NCBI GenBank assembly: GCA_024345305.1
Contig: BRON01000005.1
Location: 1,922,001 to 1,986,000, forward strand
Direction: 5' to 3'
DNA: 64,000 bases
DNA from: Mrakia gelida
Taxonomy: Eukaryota > Basidiomycota > Tremellomycetes > Cystofilobasidiales > Mrakiaceae
Part shown: positions 21,771 to 33,748 of the stretch, one piece after another
How positions within the stretch are numbered: position 1 is the first letter of the stretch
How the letters are laid out: each line of letters begins with the position of its first letter
The notes under the pieces: model-generated
The model's input: the letters and a program-made list of their open reading frames with translations, nothing else
What the model was told of the DNA's origin: nothing
Database searches by the model: none
Program-made: the position numbers and the translations under genes

Positions 21771-22849
21771 ATGATCGGCAGATTCCCTACTGTTCAAGAG
21801 TTCGTCCGAGCTCTCAACCTAGACCCTCAGCCGGGAGAGGTGCCGCTCTCGAAGTCAGCGGTCGAATCAATTGTGAGCTCGACCTATCCTTCCTTCCCCC
21901 TTCCTCTCTTGGCCTCCCCTCTCCCTCCTTCACTTCTGAGTGAGCTCTCTCAGTCACTGATGCTGCGGTTGAATATCGATCTCCAGTGCTACTCGATAAC
22001 ACGATTCTCATCCTCCGCGTTCGTGCCCTCGTCCTCAGCCCTCCTCTCTCCCCACCCTCACTTCTTCCCGCTCTGTCTCGCTCTCACCCTTCTTGATGCC
22101 TAATCATCACCGGAGTCATCTCCTGAGTGATAAGATCCCTCTCTTACCTTAATCCACCCATCACCTTCGTCCCCACCGTCTCAAAAGACGCAAAATGGAG
22201 GATCAGAGCTCTCGAAACGTCCTCGCTTCGTCCACGCCTCCGAGGAGTGGCAGACAAGTCTCAGTTCAGGATTTCTTATCTCCGTGGAGATGTTCAAGCC
22301 ATCACCAGAATGGCGAGGAAGATGGGTATCCCGCGCAGAGGACCGTTCTGTGGAGCGAGGTACGAGGCGCTAGGAGAGTTCGAGGATATCGTTTGCGTTG
22401 AGGACGGGGAGATGATGTCTTGTGGGAGAGTGAGTCCTCTTCTGGGCTTGAAGAGACCTCGTTTGAGTGTCTTAGACGCTGACGTTCGGCTCTCTCGTTT
22501 CCCAGTGTGAACTGGTTATCTACTGTTCGAAGGGTTCGTCTTTCTCCTCAACTCGCCCTCTTTTCCTCGCGCGAAGACTGACTCCCGGTTTGATCTCGCT
22601 CTCCAAAAGAGCATCATAAGTTCCACTGGAAGTCCCACAAGCCTCTCTGCTTTGGTTCGACGTGGTGAGATCGCGAAGGGAGGACGCGTCGCTCCGTTCG
22701 TGATCCGTTCCTTTCTTTCGCTTCCTTTGGCTTCGGACGCTGACCTTCTCGTCCTTGCACGCTTTCTCAACAGTTATTCATGTCGTCTTCTGCCTACCAG
22801 AGGAACCTCCTCGCGAGAAGAAAGGGATCCTTTCCCTTCTCGTGTTTGA
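21771..22849 (+). CDS. MYND-type zinc-finger protein (middle exons unresolved)
   Basis: Exon 1 21771..21872 (MIGRFPTVQEFVRALNLDP...). Later exons are clear: one ending 22429 in SCGR, 22506..22533 (CELVIYCSK), 22610..22664 (EHHKFHWKSHKPLC) and 22774..22849. Joined they give C-x2-C...YCSK-x-HH-x2-HW-x2-HK-x2-C, the second half of a MYND finger, with VCVEDGEMMSCGR supplying the first cysteines. MYND fingers bind proline-rich partners, often in chromatin or signalling proteins. Between 21873 and about 22187 I could not fix the splicing: a strong acceptor CTCAAAAG lies at 22186, but a matching in-frame donor is uncertain, and 21771 might belong to a separate transcript. Ends 282 bp before KAP123. 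Confidence 0.6.
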
Positions 22850-23131
22850 CTCGACGCGTCGACCACTTCTCCTCTTCTCGCTTCTCACCCACCCCCACCC
22901 CCTTCACCTCACCAGATCTCACCTTTCTTGCAACCTGTGCCTTCCCTTTCATCTTTCATTGCTGCTACCTCGCTCTTCCCGTGCTTTCTTTCCCTTTGAA
23001 CAGCGCAGCTCACCCTTCGCGCCTCCACTCGAGCTCGAGCCGTCGACCCCTGTTTGGTTTTCCCGCCCTTCTCAAATCGAAAATTTCGAGGGCACCTCTC
23101 TCCTCTCAACCATCATCTCCATCACCTCAGC

Positions 23132-26100
23132 ATGGTCAGTCTCTCGTCCCTGGAAGATCGTAAAGGCTTCGCTGACCTCGTGTCTTCTTCCCTTTGACAG
23201 TCTCTCGTCTCGTCTCTCGCCTCCCTTCTCGAGCAATCAGCCTCGTCGGACGCTTCTGTCGCTCAGGTCGTGAGTATTTTTGCTTGCTCGTTCGCCCTCT
23301 TTTCGAGCTGACCCTTCGTTCTTCAACATCACAGGCGACCAAAACCCTCAAGACCGAGCACAGAACTTCCGAGAGCATCCCAGCTTTCTTCGAGATCCTG
23401 GCGACCTCATCGAACCTCGCCGTGAGCTCGACCCTTCCTTCCTTCTCGCGATTCTCGAACGTCCCAAACTCACCACCGTTTCGTCGCTTCCCTTTGATCT
23501 TCAGGTTCGAAACCTCGCTGCCGTTGAGCTGAGGAGGAGGATCCTTCTTCGAGATGGAGCGCTCTGGACGAAGGTCGCGGAGGAGACCCGAGCTCAGCTC
23601 AAACAAGCTGCTCTGGACCTCATCGTCACGGACGAGTCGTGAGTCCGTCTTCGTTTCCTTCACGTTAGTTCTTTTGCTGACTTCTCACTCTTGATCTCGA
23701 CTTCAGATCCAACCCCTCCCTCCGAACCTCCATCTCCCGAGTCATCTCCTCCATCGCTGTCAACGAGCTCGACCCTTCCTCCGCTTCCCCTTCATCCTGG
23801 TCGACCCTTCTTCCCTTCGTCTACTCCCTCGCCTCCTCCTCAGCAGCTGCTTCTCGAGTCACAGGAATCACCCTCATCAACTACCTCCTCGACGACGTGC
23901 CAGACCTGCTCCAAGCTGAGTTCCAGGCGATCCTCGAGGTTTTGAAAGCTGGGGTGAGCGACCCCGAGAGCTCGGAGGTTAGAATTGTGAGCTTGACGTG
24001 AGTGTCATCCCTATCATCCTTCTCTCAGTAGCCTGAGGCAGGTCCTGACATATTACTTTGGGTTACGTCGACTCAGTGGTCTCGGAAAGATCGCCGAGTA
24101 CCTCGATCTCGAAGATCAGAAGGACGTCAAGTTCCTTGAGGCTCTCGTTCCTGCTATGGTCTCTCGAAGAACTATGGTCTCCGTTCTTCGAGAGACCATG
24201 GAGGGCGGAGATAAGGATGGGCTCGCAAGGCAGGCTTTCGACGATTTCGAGACGATCATCATCTCGGTGAGTGCAGCACGTCTCTTCTCGAATCGACGAC
24301 GCGAACTGATCGTCGTCTTCTCTCTTTCGCAGGAAACACCCCTCCTTGGAACCCACGTTACCGATCTCGTCAACTTCTTCCTCACAGGTGGAGAGAACAC
24401 GAATCACGAGACGGCTGTCAGGGTCATGTCGATGAACGCGTTGCTTTGGGTCATTCGATGGTGAGTGCGATTTCGTTTCGATGCGTCTCAACCTTCGCTG
24501 ATGCTCAATGCTTCCCTCCTCCGTTTCTCTCGCATCGTCTTTAGCCACAACAAGATCATTGAGCTCCTCAACCTCGCCGACTCGATCGTCGCTCGACTTC
24601 TGCCCATCGGCCGAGAGGAGACGTCCGAAGACGACGAGGACACTCCTGCTGGAGTGAGTTTAGTAGTTTGATGTCGCTCCTCCTCTTCGTTTGACCGCCT
24701 ACTGATCAAACGCCTTACGTATCTCCCTTCCAGCTCGCCTTCCGAGTGCTCGACATCCTCTCCCAAACCCTCACTCCCGCTCAGATCTTCCCTGCCCTCC
24801 ATCGACACATCCAAACCGACATGGCTTCCGCTGATCCCTCGGCTCGAAAGTCAGCACTTCTCGCTCTTGGGTACACCGTCGAGGTAAGCTTCGACCCTCC
24901 AAGCTTTCCGCTAGTTCCTCGGTCGATGACTCGAACTGACTTGTTGATCTCCTCTCGTCTCTCACCACCGCAGGGCTGCTCTGAGTTCATTCAACCTCAC
25001 GTCGCGCAACTCTGGCCCATCGTCGACGCTGGACTTCAGGATCCCGACGCTTCGGTCAAGAAGGCTGCTTGCATCGCTCTTGGATGCCTCACCGAGTCTC
25101 TCCCGGACGAGGTCGCTCTTCGACACGAGTTGATCGTTCCTGTGAGTCGTCGACTTCGAGCGCGTCCTCTCAACCCCCGACTGATTGTCGTCCTTTTCCT
25201 TCGCCAGGCGTTGTTCAACCTCATCGCCGAGCCCTCCACCCAAAAGGCAGCTTCCGCCGCTCTCGACTCCTACCTCGAGATCCTCGGCGACAGCATCACC
25301 AACTACCTTCCCCTCCTCATGGAACGACTTCTCGTCCTCCTCGACTCTGCTCCTCTCCCCGTCAGGTCCACCATCGTCGGAGCCATCGGATCAGCAGCCC
25401 ACGCCGCCGACAAGGACTTCATCCCCTACTTCGAGGCTACCGTCGCTCGAATCCAACCCTTCCTTCAACTTCAGGCCGAGGGAGAGGAGCGACAACTTCG
25501 AGGAATCGCTACCGACACCCTTGGAACGATCGCTGAGGCCGTAGGAAAGGATCTCTTCCGACCTTTGATGCAGTCGACACTCAAGGTCGCGTTCGATGCT
25601 CTCGCGCTCGAGGATCCCAAGCTTCGAGAGTCGTCGTTCATGTTCTTTGCGACGATCGCGTCCCTCTTCACGGAGGAGTTCGTCCCTTACCTCCCCAACG
25701 CCATGGAGGCTCTCGTGACGGCTTGCGAGCGAGCTGAGAGCGACGATGGTGAGCTACCTCCTCTTTTACACCCTCTCTAACCTGAATTGACCTCTTCTGC
25801 GATCTCTCTTGTCCAGACCTCGTCGAGCCCGTCACTGAAACCGCTGAGGAGGACGACGACGACGACGACTTCGAGGATCTCGAGGAGGAGGAGGGAAAGC
25901 TCGAGCAGCTTCTCGGAGCTCACAACGCTGCCATCACCATCGAGAAGGAGATCGCTGCCGACGTGATCGGAGACATCTTCGCCGCGACTGGACAAGCTTT
26001 CCTCCCTTACGTCGAGCGATCCACCAAGGTTCTCGTCGTCCTCTTGGATCACTACTACGCTGGAATCCGAAAGAGCGCCATCACCTCGCTCTTCACCTTC

Positions 26101-27711
26101 ATGGGAACATTCTACGACTTGTCTGAGCCTGAGGCATGGAAGGCTGGATCCGCCATCGTGAGTCTCGAGTGCTCTTCGTTCTGAAACGTTCGCGTCCCAA
26201 TCGTACTGAACCTGTTCTTCGCTGCTCGTATTCTTTCTTCTTTGCTGCTCCTTTTCCCATAGGCCACCTCTCTTCACGCCAACGTCAAGCAGCTCGTCGA
26301 TGTTGTTCTCCCTGCCATCTTCGCTCGGTGGGACTCTGAGGACGATCGGTGAGGCTAAAGTCTCGTCGCGTCCCCTTTTCTCCTCGCTTTCGCTCACCCT
26401 CTTCATCGTTCCACTCCCCAGAACGGTCGCCACTCTCTTTGGAACCGAGATGGCCGAGCTCATGAGCCGATGTGGTCCTGCCATCGTCGAGGGTCGTGAG
26501 TGTTTTGACCTCTTCCGTTCCTCGAGATTTCTTCGACGCGCTTCGATTTCGTAGCTTGAACCTGACGCGGCTTTTGCCTTTTCTCGCTTCCAGAATTCGC
26601 CAAGATCTCCGAGTACGCCTCTAACGTCTTGAAGGGCTAGTCTCTGAGTCAAGATGTGGAGGAGGACGAGGAAGACGAGGAGGAATCCGAGGAGGAGTGC
26701 GAGCTCGTCTCAAGTGCTGCCGATCTCGTTAGAGCTTTGGCGACCGTTCTCGGACCTGACTTCGCCACCGAGTTTGGGAAGTTCCTTCCTCTGCTCCGAG
26801 GTTACTACGTGAGTCGAGTCTCCAGTCTTCGTTGACCTTCTCGATGTCAACGCGTCCACTGACCGAGCCAACTCCCGCTTTGTCTCGACCATTACAGAAC
26901 AAGGATCGAGTCGCGACGGATCGATCGACTGCCGTCGGTGTCCTTGGAGAGGTTATCTCGGGACTGAAGGGAAGCGTCACTCCCTACGTTCAAGTGAGTT
27001 CGCTTCGTCGACCCTCTCTACAACTCGACGAACGAAGCTGACTCGCGTTCCTCCTGCCATCCCTTCTCAAGCCTCTCTTCGAGCTCATCTACCTCAGTCT
27101 CTCCGACGAAGAACCTGAAGTCCGATCCAACTCCGCCTACGCCGCTGGACACCTCATCGAGCAGATGGACGCCCAACTCGGATTCGACGACGCCGTCAAG
27201 GTCCTCTCGGCTCTTCGACCCTTCTTCGCCATCGATGATGCCACCGCCTCCCCAGCCGAGGGAGCCGCCAAGGACAACGCTGCCGGAGCCGTCGCTCGTA
27301 TCGTTCCTCTCGATCAGGTCCTCCCCATCCTGTTCAACGCTCTTCCTCTCAAGGTCAGTTCGCACTCGGCATCCACCTTCTTCCCCCTCTTCAAACCATG
27401 TCGCTGACCTCCTTCGTTCTCCTCTCTTCCACCGTCGCACTCTTCAGAACGACTTCGTCGAGAACACCCCCATCTTCAAAACGATCTTCCACCTCTTCCA
27501 ATCCTCCTCCTCGGATCCCGAAATTCTCCCCGTCCTCCTCGCGCACATCGACCACCTCATCTCCGTCTTCGCGCACGTCTTGGACGAGGCTCGAGAGGAC
27601 GAGGTCGAGGAGGAGACGCGAAAGCAGTTGATCGCTCTCGTCGGACAACTTAACACCCTCGAGGGAGTCGCTCCTAAGCTTCACGCTGCTGGACTCGCCA
27701 AGTACCTTTAG
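23132..27711 (+). CDS. KAP123: KAP123-like importin beta with an in-frame TAG stop (1075 codons)
   Basis: Eighteen exons in phase: 23132..23134, 23201..23269, 23335..23421, 23505..23638, 23707..23997, 24077..24266, 24333..24460, 24545..24653, 24734..24883, 24974..25141, 25208..25748, 25817..26157, 26263..26348, 26422..26495, 26594..26808, 26898..26993, 27072..27353, 27448..27711. HEAT-repeat karyopherin: ATKTLKTEHR, NLAAVELRRRI near the N-terminus, ALFNLIAEPSTQKAAS, the acidic loop EEDDDDDDFED and a C-terminal LPILFNALPLK repeat. Size and acidic loop fit Kap123/importin-4, which imports ribosomal proteins and histones. The only coding part of exon 1 is the ATG. A TAG at 26638-26640 would stop translation at residue 805, yet the frame beyond is intact through conserved-looking repeats. 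Exon 6 contains a perfect 17-bp inverted repeat. So: functional by readthrough, a nonsense allele, or sequence error. Confidence 0.82.
24156..24199. repeat. perfect 17-bp inverted repeat inside a KAP123 exon
   Basis: Arms ATGGTCTCTCGAAGAAC (24156-24172) and GTTCTTCGAGAGACCAT (24183-24199) are exact reverse complements with a 10-nt loop. It encodes MVSRRT-MVSVLRET, where the first six residues look like an in-frame insertion. Confidence 0.9.
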
Positions 27712-28129
27712 ACTAGACTAGCTTTGATAGGTAAATCTCTTTAATAACGAATGACTCACGATTTGTTGCGAGAGCTTTGACTTGAGAAAGAAGGAGTAAG
27801 AAGAGCGACGCGACGCATTCGACTCAGAACTTCACTTCGTCACTTTCGCGGTCGCGTTTCGATCGACCAAGTTAACGAAAAGAAGGTCATGAGTGGATCG
27901 TTACGTATCGAGAAGGGAGATGTGGGTGCGGTATCCACAGCGAGAAGGGAATGAAAGCAAAGCAAAGACGAGACGAGAGCAGGCGTGCGGGAAAGGAAAC
28001 TGTCCGACGAAAACGAGACGAGCGAGACCAGAGAACCAAAGAAATCAAAGAACGAACTATGTACCCAAATTAAAAAAGAAAAGAAAGAAGAACGCAAGAA
28101 ACCCAAACGAAAACGAAACCTTCAACTCA
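27712..28129. other. convergent spacer
   Basis: Between the KAP123 stop and the stop of the minus-strand SAP gene. A-rich on the plus strand near 28070. No gene seen. Confidence 0.4.
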
Positions 28130-31100
28130 TCACTCCTCCCAAACCCTCCTCAACCCATCCTCCCCTCCTCCTCCCTTCCTAGGCGTCATCCCTCCCATCC
28201 CCGTCCCAACCTTCTTTCCCCTCCCCAATCCACCCTCACTCCTCCTTCCCCTCCCCTTCTCCTTCCCCACGATCGTCTCCCTCCTCCCACCCTTTCCGTT
28301 CGTCAAGAACCCAGCGGTGGGAACACTCTTCCTCCCTCCCTTCGTGCTGCTCGAGCTCGACGCGACGACGACTCTCCTCGACGGCCCAGCTTCTCCTCCA
28401 GGCCTGGAGAGAAGAGAGGTGCTGACGGAGGATCGCTTCTTCTTGGATGAAGCGGGCGTGGCGGCAGCGAAGGAGGAGGTGGATCCGGAAGCGGCGAGTT
28501 TGGACGCGACTCGAGCTTTGAAGGCTGGTTTGTAGGGAGCTGGAGTGGCCTTCGAGGGGGTGGGGATTGCGCCTGAGGTAGTGGGAGGGGGAGGTGGTGC
28601 ATGGAGGGGAAGGAAGTTGGTTGTTGCGGCGAGGGAGGGGAAGAGAGGTTGAACGGAGGAGAGGGAGGGGAAGGTAGGAGGAGGAGCGACCGCCGACGAT
28701 GCTGCTGCTGCTGAGAGGTGCGTGAGCGACTTCTTGGGGACGAGTCGGACTGCTTCGGAGGTGATTCGAGGTCGAGGTTGCTGGTGCTGCTGGTTCGCGG
28801 TCGAAGTGGAGGGGTAGCTGGGTACAGGAGGGTAGATGGAGGATGAGCTGGAAGCTGTGGGTGCTTGGAAGGTGGTGGGTGCGGGGTGGGGAGCCGAAGC
28901 GACGGGAGGATGAGCGATCCTTCCGTTGGCGTGCTGTCTCGCGAGAGAGGAAGCGGTAGGAGCGAAGAGGGACGAGTTAGGACGGGTTGAAACCATCGCG
29001 ACCGTCGTTCGATTGATGCTCGTTGATCCTGGACGCGACGAGACCGACGACCTATCCCTGACCGATGTTGAAGGACCTCGAGAGGATGAGATGCTCGAAA
29101 CGGTAGATAGTCGGTTGTTGACGGATTTGGTGGAAGTCGGAGGGCCCATGGATCCGTTGGAGTGGAAGGAGGGAATCGCCGCTCGGGACGACGAAGAGGA
29201 GGAGACGGAGGAGGAGGCTGGCATCGCGTTGAGGCGAGAGGGCTTGAAGGAGGAGGGAGCGGGAGGAGGAGGAGCAGCGAGGACGACCTTCTTGGAGCCT
29301 CCGAAGAACTTCCTCGACGACGAGTCCTTCTTCGTCAACGGAGCCTTCGCGACCTCGGCTTTGACGACGGCCATCTCCTTCTCCCTTTGACTCGAAGCGA
29401 GGAGCGAGGAGAGTTTGGGGATGGAGCTGGATTTGGGGATGGAGGTGGAGGTCGCAGTGGAGGTAGATGCTGCTGAGTAGGCTGGTCCGGCGAGAGTGGT
29501 GGACTTGTTGGTCGGGAGGAACGACGCGACTCCTTTTCGCATCGCCTCGACTCCGTGATGGAGGAAACCGAACCTCGAGGTAGCTCCCTTGGCTGCAAAT
29601 AGAAAGGTAGATTATTTGCGTCAGTGAGAGTTCCCTTGAGGAGGTGAGACGCGAAACGGTGAGAGACAGACACGCGAGATCGAACTCACGAGCAACCTGA
29701 ACCTTCCCACCGCTCAACCTCCTTCCAGCAACCGAACTCCTCCTAGCCTTCGACATCGCCAGCTTCCTCCTAACAGCCTCCTTCTCCTTCTGTGCCTCCT
29801 TCTCGGCCTCCTCCTTCCTCGTGTCGACCTGAACCTCCCTCTCCTTGCCCTTCACGCTCGAGATCGATCCGGCTCTCGAGTGGTCGGAGGGCTGAGCTAA
29901 GACGGCGGGGAAAGAGACTTTCGCTCTCTTGAGAGTCGGTCCCTCAGCTTGCACAACGAGGGAAGGTCGGTAGCGAGGAGCTCCGGCGGCGTGGAGGGAA
30001 GAGCCGCGTCGACCGTTGGCGATGGGCCGAGAAGAGGTAGGCGCTTTGGGCTTGGAGGGAGATGGGTTCGTGCGTTTGGCGGTGTAGTGATCGGCGATCG
30101 AAGGCATCCTGAGAGGGGGGAATGACGGCAAAGACGTCAGCGACGAGCAAACGACGCGACCTCAAGCATGAGAAGATCAACAACTCACTTTGCGAACTCC
30201 TTCTCGTGTACATCGTCGAACCTCCTCTTCTTCGGCGTCCCTGCGACTCCACCAGATCCACTCGCGGCTACAGTTCCTCCAGGCTGTCCCAGAGCGATCA
30301 TCCAACTCGGCAACGCGAGACCTGCAGCAGCTCCCTCTCCTCCTTTCGCAAGCCCTTTCTCCTCCATCCTCTTCCTCATCTCCTCCTCCATAACCTCTCT
30401 CATGTTCATCCCAGCCGTCATCGAAGAGGCTGCAGCGATGGTGGGTGATCTGAACTGTTGGTTGGAGATCGAGTGACGAGGGTTTCCGAAGACGAAGGAA
30501 GGAGGACTAGCGAGTCGATTGAGAGTGCTGCTCGACGAGGAGGCTGAAGGGAAGCTTCCTGGAATGGAGTCCTCCTCGGGTTTGGATGGGAGGGTTGGGT
30601 AGATGGAGAAGGAGGTGGTGCTGGGACTGGTAGGGATGCAGAAGGGAGTGTCGACGAGCATCCTGTTTGCCATTCGAGGAGGAGAAACGGCCATGGCTGC
30701 CGAGGCGAGGGAGGAGCCGGACGAGCTCTGAACCATTCGGATCGTGGGTTCTGTTCCGGCGAGGGAGGGTCGAAGAGCTCGAGCTACTCCTGGTGCCGGC
30801 GAGGGAGCTTGGGGAGAGGGAGGAAGGTCGTCGACGTCCATGCTTTCGTCCTGGTCGGGTTGGAAGTGGACGATGGGAGCTGATCGTTTGGAGGAGGAGG
30901 AGGAGGAAGTCGAGCCGTGTTGGGATCGTTTGAGGAAGGATTTGAGGGATTTGGCAGTCGATTTGGAGAGGGAGGTGGACGTTGCTGTAGAAGGAGCAGC
31001 ATAGGCCATCGTCAGCTTTGAGAGACGGGTGAAGGGTCGAACAACAAGTCGATGGGTGGATGCGAGCTCACCCTTTCTCGTCCCAAACTCTCCTCCTCCT

Positions 31101-31719
31101 TCCCCGTTCTCTGCACTCTTCCAACTTCCATCTTCGACCTCCTCAGCTACCTCGTCGAGAACCTCCCATGCTTCGCTCTCCCTTGGAGCCCGAGAGGCAT
31201 CCGACGTTGGTGGTTCGAGGTTGTCGGAGGAGGGAGCAGGACGGGATGCGATGTGTTCGGCGAGAGAGAAGGAGGGATCCGTGAGGGCTTTCTCGGGAAG
31301 AGAGTCGGCACTAAAGAGAGAAGAGTAGGTCAGACGCGAGAAAGAGTGAAGAGCTCGAGAGGTGGACGAACAAGTTTTGTAGTTTGTTGATGAGGTCGGA
31401 GTTCTGGAGGAGGGAGTGAAGGGAAGGGAGCGGAAGGGACGAACAACAACAGTCAGCTTCGACATCCTTCTCTCCTACACAGGGCACTGAGAGACGATAA
31501 CCCACCTTTCCCGAAGCCTTGAGTTGATATCTCTTGCAAAGACTGACGAGCTGCTTGCGTTGGACTGGAGGGAGGGCAAAGCGAAGGAGGGGACGGAAGG
31601 GAAGGGAAGGGATGAGCTCCAACTTCATTCAACCTTCCAACCCTTGCCCCTCCTCAGCCAGAAGACTCACGAGACTTGAGAGCAGGAGAGTTGAAGAGGA
31701 TAGAGGTTGACGAGTTCAT
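28130..31719 (-). CDS. SAP-domain protein, low complexity (1018 aa)
   Basis: Exons complement(28130..29592, 29690..30108, 30189..30984, 31072..31310, 31372..31403, 31506..31564, 31671..31719), in phase. Starts MNSSTSILFNS. Residues about 17-50 form a SAP motif (QRKQLVSLCKRYQLKASGK, then NSDLINKLQN), a helix-turn-helix that binds AT-rich DNA or RNA in nuclear proteins. The rest is Ser/Pro/Ala-rich with basic patches (SLKSFLKRSQ, TPKKRRFD resembling a nuclear localisation signal, and a Lys/Arg/Glu helix KEEAEKEAQKEKEAVRRKLA). C-terminus is Gly/Arg/Lys-rich. Probably nuclear and nucleic-acid binding; no specific orthologue recognised. The exon start at 30984 was chosen 3' of GCTGACG, which reads better as the branch point. 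Confidence 0.75.
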
Positions 31720-32653
31720 CCTCGAGGATGCTGGGCCTCAATGAAGCAGAGGAAATGAAGGGGAGGAAGAGGGCGGGAAGGGAAGCTGAGAGTTGAGTGA
31801 AACTCGACTCGAAAACCAAACGCGTGCTGAAGGGGGGTTCGAAGTCACGTCGGTTCCTTTATATTTTCGTTCTTGACTTCAACGAGTTGCCTCGGGGTAG
31901 ACACTTAGTCAATTTGACAGCAGGAAGAGACTCGCTCCGAGAGCCTGACGCTTTCGCTGCTTTCAAGAAGCGCTGACAGACGAGACGCGGTCGGCTGTCC
32001 TTCCTCCCTCTACTCTTTCCTCGACCCCCACGGATCCCCATGCACAAAGCAGCGAGCTTAGATCTTTGTCCTCAATGGTAAGTATCCGTTCGAGGTGGAA
32101 GAGGGGAGGATGGGGGACAGCAGCCGAACCTCGAAGACGAGGGAGTCGAGCAAACGGCATCTGATCTCGGCCGTAGAGCTCGAAGGGACGATGAAGGCAG
32201 ACCAAAAGGACTGAGTAACAACAGGGAGTATGTGACAAAGTCAGAGAGCGGAACGGCAGCTCGGAGGACGAAGCGAGGAGATGAACGAACCTTCGCGTCG
32301 CGTCCGATCCGAGCTCGAGCCGGCGACGATCCTCAGCGAAGCGTGGTTTGATGACAGGTGAAAAAGCGAGGATACACAAGAGCGCGTAGTACTGTGAGAG
32401 AGAGAAGGAGGCATACGAGGAAAGAGGAGAAGAAGTTCAGCCGAACTCGCAGAACAGAGGACGCGTCGAAGGAAGAGAAAAGTGTTTGACGGACCGATCG
32501 AAAAGCGAAGAAAGGAAGCAAAAGACTAGATGAGGAGAGATAGAGAGAACCTCAGTATCTGCTCGAGCGACGAGTCCAACAGCGGCGAGGGGCAGGAAGA
32601 CGGAACGAAGAAAAGGCACTCACCATGGAAACACGAACCAACTCCTCCCTCGC
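31720..32653. other. gene-free stretch between two minus-strand genes
   Basis: 934 bp holding the promoter of the SAP gene and the 3' region of the F-box-like gene. Open frames on the minus strand (about 31960-32620) have no domain and no consistent exon joins. One GACGCGTC at 32459. Confidence 0.4.
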
Positions 32654-33748
32654 CTAAACATCCCAAGTAAACTCAAGCCTGACACCCGTCTTCTCCATCT
32701 TCTCCACCTCCTTCTCGAACCGCAAGACGAACATAGGCGAGAACCCAACGAGATGAAGAGGCGTCTCCTCCGTGACGTGCCTCACGTCCTTGATGAGCTC
32801 CTGAGCCTGACTGGGCTCGAGAGCCAACGTATCGTGAACCTCCAGCCTCCTGGGGTGAAACTCGAGAGCCCTGGGACCGAAGTCCGCCTTGGAAGGGACG
32901 CTCTGGAGGAAGTCGGAGGCGAGAACAAGGACGGTGCCGTCGGAGGCGAGTCGTCGAACGAACCCAGTCAACGTGTTCTGGACCTCTTTGTCGGAAAAAT
33001 TACGATAGGCCGTATTCTGAAGCGGGTACAACAACTCGAGGTCCACGTAGTAGTCGAGGAAGCAGAATCGTTCGAGGAAGTGAGTTCGAGGGAGTTCGAG
33101 GGAGGCGAGGCAGTTGAAAGTCAATCGAGTCGAAGTGGAAAGAGGAAGTTTTGCGTCCGCGACGATGCAGAGTTTTCGAACGTAGCTCCATTTGAGTTGA
33201 GCGTCCTTTCCGACGACGAAGATCCCGCGGTTCCATCCGAAGAAGGTTAAGAAGTTGTCCGGGCTGGCGATTGTGATGGAGTGGAAGAAGGAGGGGAGGG
33301 CGAGTCGTCGAAAGGCTTTGGAGACGAGGAGGATGTGGGTGGTTCCTCGAAGAGGGAAGGGGTTCGAGGAGGGGGTGACGTGGGTTGGTCGGAGGAAGAT
33401 GTATCGGAAGATTCGCTCGAGGACGTCGAAGGGGAGACCTATAGAACAAGAGGGAAGATGAAGCGAGGTCAGCGAATCGCCACTGACTTCTTCCTTCCTC
33501 TGCTTCATCTTTCCTCGTCTACACCAACAGCGACAAGACTCGTTGAGCTAAGACTATACTCGGCACAGCCAAGTAGACATACCGCCAGGAGTAGGATCCG
33601 ATGCGCTATGAAGGTCGAAAGGGATGGCGTCGGAGGAGAGAGGAGGAGACGAGTTGTTGAGCTCGAGCTCAACTTCGACGGGAGGGGGAGACTCGAGGAT
33701 GGGGAGTTTGGGAGAGAAAGATTCCCAGGAGTTTGGAGAGTCCGTCAT
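32654..33748 (-). CDS. F-box-like protein (316 aa)
   Basis: Exons complement(32654..33438, 33583..33748). The first exon is an acidic/Pro linker beginning MTDSPNSWESF; the second begins LPFDVLERIFRYIFLRPT, then ILLVSKAFRRLALPSFFHSI, the same F-box-like pattern as the copies at 15930 and 48642 (LLLVSKGFRDLCLPSF), so it is the intact member of that subfamily. The remainder (ELLYPLQNT, GFVRRLASDG, VGFSPMFVLRFE) is unrecognised. The donor is GTATGT and the intron is 144 nt, longer than usual here. Divergent from the importin-13-like gene 180 bp away. SCF role inferred only. Confidence 0.75.

Noticed and set aside
25777..26652. Minus-strand open frame of 291 codons antisense to KAP123
   Set aside because: Antisense to conserved importin exons with C-ending codons, which produce long reverse frames; it spans several KAP123 introns without signals of its own.
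32333..32619. Minus-strand frames suggesting a small hydrophobic protein downstream of the F-box-like gene
   Set aside because: No ATG-initiated frame with splice support; sits after a proper stop codon at 32654.
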